From: Mayamaea pseudoterrestris
Taxonomy: Eukaryota; Bacillariophyta; Bacillariophyceae; Sellaphorales; Sellaphoraceae
Assembly (NCBI GenBank): GCA_027923505.1
Contig: BROI01000002.1
Location: 1,178,001-1,242,000 of the forward strand
Direction: 5' to 3'
DNA length: 64,000 bases
This document shows, one piece after another, positions 52,509 through 63,997 of this stretch (positions within the stretch are counted from its first letter, which is position 1; each line of letters starts with the position of its first letter). The notes under the pieces were generated by a model, which saw only the letters and a list, made by a program, of their open reading frames with translations, did not search any database and was not told the DNA's origin. The position numbers and the translations under genes are program-made.

Positions 52509-53486
52509 TCATTTTCGCATGACGATAATTGCAGCGGCGAGCCAAAGATTTACCTGCCCCTTCGTTCCAACAACTTCAACCAGTCGCTTCTTGGCACGCT
52601 CAATGTCAGAGACCTCGTATTTCTTGTCACTATTATGGGAGCCAATGGAACACTTGATCATCTCCCAGAGTGCTTGGGCGTTTGGCCAAACGATGGTGTG
52701 AATTGAGTAAGATACGCACTTAGAGCGGAAGTCATCCACCTTACGCACCTCGCCTCCGTTAGTTAAGGAAGGCGAAGACGACGCTGCGTTGGACTCGTGG
52801 CCATTGTTTTGAGTTACTTCTTTCTCGGTGTGAGAGGAACCGTTACTATTGCCATGAGCGGCCACTGTACCATGAGAGTTATAAGAGCCATTTTCGCCAG
52901 AGGGAGAGGAGGCATGACTGTTAACCCCATTTAGTGCTTCTTTCGTGGCATAGTATGCACTTCGAAGTGATGGTCCAAACTGCATTGGCACCCATTGCGG
53001 ATCGGACCAACTAGTAAAACCAAAGCAGCCGCCTGGCACAAGCACCCGATGAACCACTCGAATGGCTTGCATACAGTGTTGCATTTGAAGGACCCCAAAG
53101 TTGCTGACGACAACGCATACGCTCTCGTCTTCAACGCCAGCCAACTTGGTGCTATCTTCGACTTGATACAGAATACGCGTTTTAAAGTTTGCAGGCAACT
53201 TGGCAGTCAAAACTTGCTTGGCCTTGTTCACCATGCCTTTCGAAATGTCCGAGCAAATGAGCGTTTGTCCTTCAATTCCTTCCGGAAAATGCTGCATATA
53301 CGCCAAGCAAAAGACTCCAGGTCCGCATCCAATATCCAAAATCGTCTTGGCAGAGGCAATGCTCGAGTACAAACTCCCGGCCACCAAGTCGCGGGCAAAG
53401 AGGCACGTGTCCCGCGCCGCGTTTGCGGCGTACAAGTCAACATAGTTGCGTTTGTCGTTAATACTGCCTTCGCTAGTCGTCGCCAT
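52509..53486 (-). CDS. Class I SAM-dependent methyltransferase
   Basis: A 325-aa intronless protein. The SAM-binding motif I is ILDIGCGPGVF (about 49-59), motif II acidic residue lies in LICSDISKGM, and the post-motif strand is CVVVSNFGVLQ, as in the ubiquinone/menaquinone (UbiE-like) methyltransferase branch. A Ser/Asn/His/Gly-rich insert of about 60 residues (190-250) interrupts the fold before the last strands. The C-terminal VNLWLAAAIIVMRK suggests the final strand and helix. No targeting signal is evident. Substrate unknown; small-molecule methylation is more likely than nucleic acid. Confidence 0.82.
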   Translation of the reverse strand: MATTSEGSINDKRNYVDLYAANAARDTCLFARDLVAGSLYSSIASAKTILDIGCGPGVFCLAYMQHFPEGIEGQTLICSDISKGMVNKAKQVLTAKLPANFKTRILYQVEDSTKLAGVEDESVCVVVSNFGVLQMQHCMQAIRVVHRVLVPGGCFGFTSWSDPQWVPMQFGPSLRSAYYATKEALNGVNSHASSPSGENGSYNSHGTVAAHGNSNGSSHTEKEVTQNNGHESNAASSSPSLTNGGEVRKVDDFRSKCVSYSIHTIVWPNAQALWEMIKCSIGSHNSDKKYEVSDIERAKKRLVEVVGTKGQVNLWLAAAIIVMRK

Positions 53487-54134
53487 ACTGAAATAGTCAC
53501 AGTTGCGTTAATTCAAAGTGTTTTAGATTTTGAAATGGTTCCGGCGATGCAATTGATGCTATGTGCAAGGGTGCAAGGCTGAAATTAAGGATGCGAAAAC
53601 GATTCGACCGGAGCTAGATAGTATCCCGTCAAGTAGGCTGTGTATCAATTGTTGAGACTATGATGATGGTAGGCAGGTAATCCTATCAGAAGGAGCGGAA
53701 AATGTGGATAAGCGGATGCTTTCTCCCCGTTTTGTGTTATGTTTCGTGCAAGCACCATAATGGGAAATGTCGCTGCGTTTATCATACTGGCTGCTATGCT
53801 TCCGCCAACAACTCATTAGCGTTTTGTAAACTGCTGCATCATCAAAATATTTTGTTCGACACGAACGCGAAGGAGTTGCAATGAATGGACGACCATGAGC
53901 GCTCGAGCCGCGCGGTCGCCACACCATCGCCACTGCTTGGAGCAGCGGTACCATACCGCACGTTTCGAATAATTGCGCAAAGAACAGCTTTTCATTCAAG
54001 CGAACAAAAGTCTTTGAACTCAATCTTGTTCACTGAAAGCGTCACAAGCGCCGAGCCGCGACCTCCTCCCATCAGCCACGCACAGCACAGTAACACAGCA
54101 GACACCTACACAAAGAATTAATTAACATAAGACC
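53487..54134. other. Divergent intergenic region, 648 bp
   Basis: Between the methyltransferase and CCCH-WD40 start codons. It contains a 121-aa minus-strand frame (53658-54023) with no coding character, which I reject. No RNA gene or repeat found. Confidence 0.4.
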
Positions 54135-55586
54135 ATGTCATTCAACTACCGCGGCGGCAGCGGCAACTCGGGAGGCCGATCAAGCAGCAACTATCGCGGC
54201 GGCGGCGGTCGTAGTAGCGGCGGACGAGGCGGTCGGCATTCCGGCGGCCGTGGCGGTGCACCAGGTAGCAACAACAATGCCACCGTTTTGCCGTGCAAGT
54301 TTCGGCCCTGCAAGTCTTGGATTCAGTCGGGAGCTTGCTCCAACGCGCGATGCAGTTTCGCTCATGTGGTACAGCTGCATGCGAATATTGAAGCGAGTGC
54401 ACATGTCAATGCGGATGGAAGCGTTGCGAATGATGGCAAGCAGCAGCAGCATTCAAGCAGTTTTCAGCATACAAATGGCTCCACAAAACCAGCAGCCGTT
54501 ACTAGCATTGCCATTTGGGAAGCCAATGGCGCTTTGAAAATATTCACGGGCTCGCTCGACGGCTACTGGCGTCTTTGGAGTACGGGCGACTGGCGCAAAG
54601 AGTTTGAATCGTCGGCCGGAACCAAGGTGGAGAGGCTGCTCTGTAGCAACAATACGCATTTAATATGCGGCATGGAAGCAATCAGTCGAGCACTACCGGC
54701 ATGTCCAGTAGGAATGTGTCATGTTTGGAACCTTTCGCAGCCGGATCGGCCGCCCATGGAGCTGCACTTGGATGGGAATGCGGCTGCACCAAATGGCGCT
54801 CCAGCACCAAGCTTGCTACCCTACGCTCACAATCTTGCCGTCACGGCCATTTGCTTGCATGATACGACACTCATTACGGGCAGTCGCGATGGATGCATTC
54901 GCATATGGAAGTTTGTGAATAATGCAGCCTTCGTTTTAGACAAGACCTTGTTTGGACAGGCGCGCGAAGTGACGGGCCTCGTCGTGGTTGGCGGAGCCTC
55001 CGCTGCCGGTGCGGCAGCTCCAGCGGCACCAGCGCTACTATGGAGCTCGAGCTTGGACGGCTCCATTCGCATTTGGGACTTGCAGTCTGGCGACTGTCGG
55101 TACAGCATTACCAGTGCACCTCCGCTACAGCAACCCTCGCAACCGGTGGGCCAACCGGCGGCGGCAGGACCGGGTCATGCGGACGCTGTCACTTGCTTGG
55201 AACGTTTCGAAACTCCTTCCGGTGTTTTTATCCTATCCGCCAGCCTTGACGGAACCATCAAGGCGTGGAACGGCGCCACGGGCGAGTGCGTTGCCAGTGA
55301 GCAACATGGAGAAGGCGTTGTCACGATTGCCATTGCCAAGGACCAAACGAATACCGAAGTCTTGCTGGTCGGACTTTTATCAGGCAACATTGTTTGCCGC
55401 AACTTGGTACAGACTCCGAAAGCTGCAGCCTTTGAGGCTTTATTTTGCTTGACGACAAAGTTCAACGCGGGTCACTCGGAGGCAGTCCGATGCATCACGC
55501 CCGGACCGCAGGCAACCTTTTACTCGGGCGGAAACGACGGGCGATTGATGGTGTGGCAGATCAATGGTGACTTGCAGCTAAAGTGA
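54135..55586 (+). CDS. CCCH zinc-finger WD40 protein (ZFWD type)
   Basis: A 483-aa intronless protein. Residues 1-48 are Gly/Arg/Ser-rich, RGG-like. A CCCH finger occupies C59-x8-C68-x4-C73-x3-H77, as used for RNA binding. From about residue 120 to the end a WD40 propeller follows, with clear repeats such as GSLDGYWRLWSTGD, ITGSRDGCIRIWK, SSSLDGSIRIWDLQSGDC, SASLDGTIKAWNGATGE and SGGNDGRLMVWQ. The same pair of domains defines plant ZFWD proteins, thought to act in RNA metabolism. The ATG at 54135 has A at -3. Function beyond RNA binding is inferred. Confidence 0.88.
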   Translation: MSFNYRGGSGNSGGRSSSNYRGGGGRSSGGRGGRHSGGRGGAPGSNNNATVLPCKFRPCKSWIQSGACSNARCSFAHVVQLHANIEASAHVNADGSVANDGKQQQHSSSFQHTNGSTKPAAVTSIAIWEANGALKIFTGSLDGYWRLWSTGDWRKEFESSAGTKVERLLCSNNTHLICGMEAISRALPACPVGMCHVWNLSQPDRPPMELHLDGNAAAPNGAPAPSLLPYAHNLAVTAICLHDTTLITGSRDGCIRIWKFVNNAAFVLDKTLFGQAREVTGLVVVGGASAAGAAAPAAPALLWSSSLDGSIRIWDLQSGDCRYSITSAPPLQQPSQPVGQPAAAGPGHADAVTCLERFETPSGVFILSASLDGTIKAWNGATGECVASEQHGEGVVTIAIAKDQTNTEVLLVGLLSGNIVCRNLVQTPKAAAFEALFCLTTKFNAGHSEAVRCITPGPQATFYSGGNDGRLMVWQINGDLQLK

Positions 55587-55817
55587 AAAGTAGAATGCAG
55601 GAGTCGATGAAAGTAAATAAATGAAATAGTGAAGATTATTGCTACGCAACCATGTCGAATGTAGTAAAATATTTATTGAAAAAGCTACAGCTATTCCTCA
55701 TTTGCAAAGCGAAATGGGCACACCTGCTAGCAAAGCTGTTCTCGAATGTCGTACAATGTGAGACTTGATGTAGTTGCCGCATCTATAGCTCAAAAAGTGG
55801 TGCGGGAGTTATTTTCT

Positions 55818-56333
55818 CTAGTCATCAAAATCCACAGTGTGCTCGAACGACGGGGACGAGTCCATCAATGTTGCAGCGTTCGTCAAATCCTCATCAGTTT
55901 CTGCCATAGCTTCAACTTCCTCGGACGGTAGATGGAAACGGTACATTTGCTGCCGTCCTTCGTTGCCATCTTCGTCGTTGTTGACGACAACCTCCTGACC
56001 CAAGTAGGCGTCTTGGTTCTTGATCAGTTCTAAAAGCTGATTCATTGTAAAGTTGAAAACACGTCCATCAGACGTTTCATACAAAATGAGTTTATCGTCG
56101 TCATCTCTGCCATCACTAGCAGTCTCCTCTGGGGCGGTGTTGCTCGCTACGTGTGCGTTTCGCGGGACGTCAGCAAGATACTTTTGCTGCTCCTCCTGGC
56201 AGAGCATGTGAAGCCAGATTTGGAAGTTGAAGGGACTGATGATGGGCATGATATATTGAGTGCTTGGTGTTTTCCTTACACTGTTTCTTCTTCTTCGTGG
56301 CAACCGGAAATTGAGAATTCGCTTCTTCATCAT
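55818..56333 (-). CDS. Hypothetical small acidic protein
   Basis: A 171-aa intronless frame from ATG 56333. A second ATG gives a shorter form starting MPIISPFNFQIWLHM. The first 25 residues are basic (MKKRILNFRLPRRRRN), which could target a mitochondrion or nucleus. The rest is acidic, with a conserved-looking segment YETSDGRVFNFTMNQLLELI and a C-terminus rich in Glu and Asp. No family is recognised. Codon use and the lack of stops over 171 codons support a real gene. It is divergent from the citramalate synthase gene 220 bp away. Confidence 0.55.
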   Translation of the reverse strand: MMKKRILNFRLPRRRRNSVRKTPSTQYIMPIISPFNFQIWLHMLCQEEQQKYLADVPRNAHVASNTAPEETASDGRDDDDKLILYETSDGRVFNFTMNQLLELIKNQDAYLGQEVVVNNDEDGNEGRQQMYRFHLPSEEVEAMAETDEDLTNAATLMDSSPSFEHTVDFDD

Positions 56334-56553
56334 GGCCGCCTTTCAAGCAAACGAGGTGCGAAACGTCATGCTGTCTGTTCATTCACGCTTTTAGATAGGA
56401 TTAAAAACGTCGTACCGAAACTCGCAACCGCGCTGGCTCCATCCAATCGATCGTTCGAAACAAGCAGCAGCTGCTACTGCACCGTTGTTGATGGATCATG
56501 TCCGATGCTCTATAGATATCACATTCCACCTTCTCTCAATTTGCAAGATACAA

Positions 56554-58748
56554 ATGAGTATGAGGCTGTATAACAGAAATATACGATTACTACTAGCGCT
56601 AGTTGCATCTAGCAGTCTCAGATATGATCGCGACCGACCGAGCTATGCGTTTGCCTTTGCACCTCCATTGTCGACGCGAAAGGATTCCATCGGCACCAGG
56701 CGGAGTCACTTGAAACTGCACAGCGTTTCTCAGAGACGGGAACAATTGCTAGAGTCTATGACACTTGCATTACAGAATGCTACCTGCACTAACATACAGC
56801 AATCATCATCCACCGACGACTCTTGGATATCAAAATCCTTTGATGCCTTGTCAAACGTCGCGACGAATCGCCAAGGACGGCCTGCAACAGTCATTGGACC
56901 GGATCGCGTCTTGATCTATGACACGTCATTGAGAGGTATGTAAAATTATTCTCGCTTTATAGTTGCATGGTGCCTGCTTGAAGAATGGTTTCGCCGATTT
57001 ATTCAGCGTCTCATTCATGTGTCATGTCACACACTCACACACAACACGATATTCATTCAGACGGCACGCAGGGCGAGTCTGTTTCGGCATCGGTTGACGA
57101 CAAGTTGAAAATAGCAAAGCGCTTGGTTGCTTTTGGCGTCGACTACGTGGAGGCGGGCTGGCCGGGATCCAACCCAAAGGATGCCTCCTTCTTCGCGCGG
57201 TCGCGCCACGAACTCTCCGCAGCGGAGCATGCCAAGCTCGTGGCCTTTGGAAGTACGAGACGCAAGAACATTCGTGCATCCGATGACTTGCAGGTGCAGG
57301 CGCTGCTGGAGAGCAATGCGCCCACCATTTGCATCGTGGCCAAGTCGCACGCCTGGCAAGTGACGGACATTTTGCGGGCGTCGCTGGAGGAAAACGTGGC
57401 CATGATTTCCGACACGATCAAATGCTTGCACCGAGACAATCATCGCAACGTCATGATTGACTTGGAGCACTTTTTTGATGGCTACGCGCATGATCAAGTG
57501 TATGCGCTGCAATGTTGTCAAGCAGCCGTGGATGCGGGTGCTTCGTGCTTGGTCTTGTGCGATACCAATGGTGGAAGCATGCCGTGGCAAGTGGCGGAGG
57601 TTTGTAAATCTGTGGTTGACCAATTCGCGTCGCAGGGTGTCACCATTGGCATTCACTGCCACAATGATTGTGGCATGGCCGTGGCAAACAGTATTGTGGC
57701 GGCCAAGAATGGCGTCGGCCTCATTCAAGGCACCATCAACGGCATTGGTGAGCGCACGGGCAATGCCGACTTGTGCAGCATTGTTCCGGCGCTGGCGCTG
57801 CATGTGAACAGTAGCATGACATGTAAGGAGCAGTTAAAGGGACTGACGAGTTTGAGTCGATTCGTTGACGAAATTTTGAATCGAACGCCGCAGCATTCCG
57901 CGCCGTTTGTTGGCGCCTCGGCCTTTGCGCACAAGGGAGGCTTGCATGTTGCTGCCATGGAGCGAAGTCCATTGTCATATCAACATATAGAACCCGACTT
58001 GGTTGGGAACGAGAAGCGCATTCTCATTTCAGAGTTGGCCGGTCGGCAAAATATAATGGGCAAGATTGAGCAAGCGGGTGTTCACTTGGGCGAAGGAGCT
58101 GTGAATGAACGAGCGACTGCCATTTTGAATCGCGTCAAGAGTTTAGAAGCCAAGGGATACACCTTTGAAGGTGCCGACGCTAGCGTTCATCTCATGATAC
58201 TTCACTCGACGGGAGGATATTGCTCACCGTTTCGGGTTCTCGACTACTCGGCAAATGTTTACGACAATAATATGGATAGTGCGACGCGGGTGCTCATGTC
58301 GGACGATACTGAAGGTACATTTGCTAACACTGGATCGACTGCGAGAGCTACGGTAAAGGTTCGAACAATGCTGCCGCCTGCCGATGGGTTGGAGGCAAAC
58401 AGCATGAATCAATTGCCCTACGAGGACCACTTGGAAGTAAGCGATGGTAATGGTCCAGTCGACGCATTGGCCAAGGCGCTTGTGCGAGCATTGCTACCAT
58501 CCCATCCGTCGCTACAGTCGATTGAACTCATTGACTACAAGGTCCGCATACTGGATCCCGAGTCGGCTACACAAGCGTCCACTCGCGTCATGATTGAGTT
58601 CAAGGATTCAGTGACGGATAACACGTGGACTACCGTCTCGGTAGACACCAACGTTATATCAGCGTCAGTGAATGCTTTGATTGATGGTTTCGAATTTGCG
58701 CTCATTGAACATGCCGAAAGCTGCATGCTTTGCGACGATGCCTTTTAA
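56554..58748 (+). CDS. cimA: Citramalate synthase, plastid targeted
   Basis: A 689-aa enzyme from exons 56554-56935 and 57061-58748, with a 125-nt GTATGT...TTCAG intron that restores LRDGTQGE. It condenses pyruvate with acetyl-CoA to citramalate, an alternative entry to isoleucine synthesis. Residues 1-30 are a signal peptide, and YAFAFAPP at 31-38 is the heterokont plastid-import motif. The catalytic barrel starts at YDTSLRDGTQGE, and EAGWPGSNPKD with FGSTRRKN are traits of the citramalate branch rather than 2-isopropylmalate synthase. Metal-binding His326 and His328 lie in IGIHCHND. The C-terminal 160 residues form the LeuA dimerisation domain that binds the feedback amino acid. 2-isopropylmalate synthase is the alternative but less likely. 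The start could also be 56560. Confidence 0.86.
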
Positions 58749-58986
58749 AACTAAATTGATTTATTCTTTATGTGAGCGCGATGTCGTAAACGCATATTAA
58801 GCCAACACAATGCTAAACTGTAATTCAGTCGCCGGAGCGTCGGGCGTTCACTTGATTCAAGCTTGGCAACGTGTTCACACCTCACCATTGAGGCATTTAT
58901 GAATCATGCCGTCTTTGGTGCTCATTTATACAACCTGGGCTGCCTTGTTGTATAATTGCTTGGGAATTTAATTAGCATCGGCCCTT

Positions 58987-61900
58987 TCATTCACCACTGT
59001 CAAAACCGGGCCTATTGCGGATAGCCCCATTTAAGAGACTCTGGTAGTCTTCAGTCGAAACGCTGTGCGCGGCTTTACAAATGCTCGAGGGAACGCCATC
59101 GCCGATAAGTTTAAAGACCTTCGCCACGTCAGCTGGTAGGTCTGGATCTGTGGGCAGGAGATCCTCCTCATCCGGCACAGTTATCAAACTTTGTCGCAAT
59201 AGACGACGAGTCCGGGGAGTGTTGGCGGATGGATACGCACTTGCAAAAAGTCTCACCGAATTGCTAAAGGTGAGTGGACCCAATCGGATCGTTTTTTCGC
59301 CAAGCGAGGGAATGCCGATTGTGTGACGATTCGTGAGCAAAACCTTGACATTCCGTGTTTCGCGCAGCAAATCACCGAGAAACATGGGGAATTCACTAAT
59401 TTCATCCGTATCTTCCAGCAAGTCAACACGATCAAAGACGACCAGCACTTTGTCATTCTTTAAAATACGACACACAATCTCTGACAGGACTTCGATTCGA
59501 GAATTTTCGTCGGGAAGCTCCTGAATTTTATTAGCTTCAGCCAGTTTTTGCAGCAATCGCCATACAACAGCCTGAGCTCGATTCGCCGTCCAATGTTGTT
59601 TCGTTTTGACAAAATAAATTTGTTCGATCTCTGTCATGGTACTCGCGCGTTCATTTATATAGTGACAAAGGGCGCACGCGAGCGATGAACGACCAATGCC
59701 CGCTTCGCCTGTGACGCTGACCAATCTCGTCTCCAATACTAAACGTAACAAGTGGTACATTTCAACTTCGCGTCCCAGAAAATGCTCAGGTGGTAGGGGT
59801 GATGGATCCTCTTGTATCATGTTACGAACGCTGAGTTCGGACGCTCTCGTACCGCCAGCATGGCGAAGTCGCTTTCCTCGGCGCCCCTTACCATTTTTGT
59901 CAACAGGCCATTCGTAGACTGGTTTTGCGTTAAATATTGTCACTTGATGATTACCATCCTCGGGTAGAAGACGGAACTTGTCCATTTCTCGCTCGGCGTC
60001 GCGAAGGTTTGGCGTGGCTCGCACAGCATTACAGCCAAGATCGAAAGCTTCCTTGACAGTATTCCCAACGGCCAACGACAAGTAGAACTGTCGAGTGAAC
60101 GCAATGGCAGCTGTGTCTTTTAGTTCGGATTCTTGACGGCAACAAACGACGTGCGGAACTCCGGCCTCGGCAAATGTCCTCCCTGCATTTTCGGAGTGGC
60201 AAGCTGACACAAAGACAAATCGAAACGAAGCACCTTCTTCTCGCTTGATTATATCCTTGATCTTTTGCACACTAAACCATTGGGGCCCTCCTTTGTCCTC
60301 AAACGGCAAAAAATCTGGATGCCCGTGGCCTGAGTAGTGAAGGCAGCCACACCGTTTCGATATTGCTGCAAGAAATCGATCGTGCGTTGCCGTGTCAAAC
60401 GACAGTTCTATATCACGCGATGCCTCTTTGAGGCACTGCCACATGTGTTCTCTTTCCAAAGTAAATTCAAGTTTTGCAAAGGGACACAATCGATTTCTTT
60501 CGTCAGTGTATACAAGAGGCGCGGAAAATAGAACGGTGATCATATTGTCGCCCTTCGATATTAGCTCCCCGGCATGTGCATGTACAGCTGGGCTTGTATC
60601 GTCATCCTCCACAATCGTTAGCAAGTGTCGTTCGTCGACGATTCCGTCATGATCTCGATAGAAGAGACTACTTTCGTTTATGTCCGCATCCTTTTGGGCC
60701 TGCCTATCGCTCATAAAGCGTTGCAAAAGCATTTTTCGGGCTCGAATGCACAAGGATCCGAGCCTCGATTTTTGAGGGGCAGTCAATTCCGGAATGTTAC
60801 CATTCAATCGAAGAAACCCGAGCACTGAATCATTCATCGCAGAAGATAGCTCGTTCAAAATGTGGTCAATAGCGCCTTGGCTGAACTTGTTACCGGACAA
60901 ATTAAAATGAGTCAAACAAGTGTTCTTCAGGAGAGCTGAAACAAGTACGTTCATGAATTCTAGATCATGATCGTTTAGAACAAGTCCATTTGCTGACAAA
61001 TCCAGTGAATGAAGCTCGAGTGCGTTGTGTTTTAGTAAGGTCACTAACTCGAGCCAAGCCTTTCCTAAATGAAGCCCATTATTCGCAAGGTACAGGGTGT
61101 GTAGAGGTGACTTCCAGCCCTTTCTCGTTTGGCTTCGCCCCGTCCGATGATTGTACCGGAAGTGGTCAACATAACCAGTTAGTACTTTCAGAACTGCGTT
61201 TCCGGCCAAGATGCGGTTTCCCGAAAGGTCAAGCTGTTCGAGCGAGCAGCCAGAATCCTTGTCATGAACAAGAGCCAGTAAACTGGCACATAGTTCATCA
61301 CCAAGCTGGTTGCCACTCAGATCAAGAACAGTCAAGGACGACAAGGGAGCTTGTACCGGCAAAGCGGACAAAGGACTCTTCACGTCACCCAATAACTTAA
61401 AGAACGCTGCCCACGACGAAGCTTGAATTTTCGGCGAACGGCGTACAGCGAAGAAGCAATATCTGCCTTGGCCGCCGTATCCAACTGGCTGTCCTTCCAG
61501 TTGCGGCAACTCGCGAGTCGCCGAAAGCCTCCCCATTGTTTCCAATATCGAAACCAGCGCTTTCATGTCTCTGTCATTCAACAGTCCATCGAAAGTAAGG
61601 TTTGATATCCACGGAGGTAATGAACCGGCTAGTATTGCAAGTATCGCACCACCTTCTTCTGACGCTACTTCAACTTCTGCATCGCCAGCAACCGTGATGT
61701 CTAACCTCTTTGAAAAAGTGAGTCCTCGAATCATGGGACAGAGATAAAGCGCTTGCACAAGCGACTCCGAGAACTCGCCCGAAAACGAACTGTTTGTAAA
61801 TCCAAGAAGCCAGTGAGCTTGCGAACCTCCAAGCTGCGCCTCTTCTCTCGCACAAACTCGTGATAAAAGCTGGCCTTCTCGCCTGAACGAAAAATACCTT

Positions 61901-63997
61901 CGCTGCGGCATCAACAGCGACCTAAAGTTGAATGAAGCCTGAGACCGGAGTTTGTAAATAGGGAGAGCAATGTCTTGAAGTAAAGGTGACGGAAAACACC
62001 ATTCCAGGAACGTTCGAACGTGAGAAGAAAGCTGAAGGTCCAAGCAATTATCTGTCTCCTGCTCATCGTTCCGCATAACTAGATCGTGGGATAAAATCCA
62101 ATGCGTTTCTGTTTCGCTGCTTGAGAATGGATAAACTTGTCGCGAAAGAAGGTTGTCGCTTGAATGAGCATCTCCACTACTACGTGGCTTGACTTGCAGC
62201 TTTTCGTTAGACAGCTCTCCAGCATACATATCCCTGTACTGTTTAATCATTGAATCTCTTAGAAGAGCCGTGTCCTTATCGGTGGTAAAATTTTCAAACA
62301 AGTTGTCACAGGCAGAGCTGTCATCACTCCTCGAGAAGTCCGACATTTCACGGATCAAGTTCGTCACCATCGGATCACTCGATTCTTTTACCGCAAATGC
62401 CCATACATTTCCTATCAATTGCCTGATTTCTTGTCTAGCCATGGACTGAATGATAAAGGAACGCTCTAGACAAAATAGATCAGCAAGAATTTGGGGGCTG
62501 TTACCGGCTAGGTCGTCGTCTGTGAACTCGAGGCATTGGAAAGTCTGGTTAATGTAAGTCGACGCTTCGCCTCCGTTACGAATAATATCGTCCTGGAGAA
62601 GATAAGGAAGAAGCTTGTCGACCACCCTGATCTTAAGCGGTTCCGACCAAGCTAACGCAGCCACGCCTCGGAGTACATTGTCTTGAACTTCTTTAATGAA
62701 GTTCCGAGTTGGGCTTTTACAGTCTGTCCCAGCGACTTGCCGCAAAACCTTGTAGAAGCCAAATAGGACGTCGTCTGCCCAATGAGAGAAGCCGATCTCT
62801 GCAATAGATTCCGAAAGTAAAAGGGGTGCCATTGAGGCTAGCGATCTGCAAGTCTCAACCAAAAGGTTTAATAGCTGTAAGTCGACAACGCCGTCGCTGG
62901 GTACGCATAAGCGTGATGCAATACATAGCAGCGATCCAAGTCCGCCGCTCTCTGCGGTCTCTTTACAGCCATGAATTAACAACTCGCGAATATCCCCCGA
63001 CGCTTCACGTTTCCTCTGGTGTTTTGGATCAGCTATCGGATCTAAAATGTTGGCAAGGCCGCAAACTGCTTCGTGAAGATCTTTGAAACATTCGTCGTTC
63101 AGGTCTTTCAGTCCCTGCGACTGGTGAAGTTCCTCATCATGTCGACTAAGGCATTGTTTGAGGGTGACTCCCAGCGCTTTCGCCGCTCCTATGCGACAAA
63201 GTAGGCTGCGTGTTTGCCGTCGCGTGTTTGTGTCTTCGCTTAAAACACGAAGCGCCTCAACGGCAACTGACCTTAACTTCTTTTCCTCTGATAAAGCCAT
63301 TTCGACAAAATGGTTAATAGCACCGCTGTCAATAATTTGTCTGGAAGTGAGCATCGTGTAAGATAAATCACAATATGTCATTGCATTGTGAAGAAAATTA
63401 TAACTGCATGACTTACTGAACGACCACATCCTGCTTGTCGGACGAAGCAAGCAGGAATATTTCCAGATCATCTTCACCAAACACATTCGCTCGTGTAATA
63501 GCACCCGCTGCTAGCTTCAGGAGAGCTCTGCCGGCAAAGAATGCACCTTCCTTCCGATCACGATGCTCGCACAAAAACTGAATTAGCGGAGTTACGCCAT
63601 TGGCCTCGACAACAGCTGCCCGCGTGTGGGGAGCAACGCAAAGTGACGATAGGATACGAGCAATTGCAAGTTGAACATCTCGGGGAAAGCCATATTCGTT
63701 CTCGTCGAACAAGGTGACTATTCCTTGGAGTACGCCTTCATTGACCATTTGTGAGTGTATCCAGCCGGCCATATATTTGTCCTCAATCGAAGTCAAATGG
63801 CTTAATGCAGACGACGCTGTGCGTATCTTTTCTGGGTCTTTGGATCGAATCCATTCAACAATAATGCCCAAAATGCCTTCCCGCACAGCAATTGGCCTCG
63901 CTGCCTCCACGGCACAAACTTGTTCCAGAAGTGTGCACCGCCAGCTATTCAGGTTTTCGCCATTCTCATCAATTGTGCTTATTTCGTCCCTTGCCAT
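58987..63997 (-). CDS. ARM-LRR-CHAT-NB-ARC protein, NLR-like with protease domain
   Basis: A 1,644-aa protein, exons 63997-63417 and 63340-58987, joined over a 76-nt GTAAGT...CCAG intron. The ATG at 63997 is three bases from the window edge, so earlier exons may exist. Residues 1-400 are ARM/HEAT-like repeats. About 860-1030 hold leucine-rich repeats (LTVLDLSGNQLGDEL, LEQLDLSGNRI, LHSLDLSANGL). Residues about 1125-1335 form a CHAT domain, a caspase-like protease, with His1199 in HYSGHG and Cys1241 in VSACHSENAG. A C-terminal NB-ARC/STAND ATPase starts near 1380 (FLGREVEM); its P-loop TGEAGIGRSS has Arg for Lys, and Walker B VLVVFD is at about 1491-1496. A role as a proteolytic immune or cell-death sensor is inferred. 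Confidence 0.83.

Noticed and set aside
53658-54023. Minus-strand 121-aa frame in the divergent spacer
   Set aside because: Composition is unlike neighbouring genes, it has no motif, and it overlaps the leader of the CCCH-WD40 gene.
58535-58726. Minus-strand 63-aa frame
   Set aside because: Shadow of the citramalate synthase dimerisation domain.
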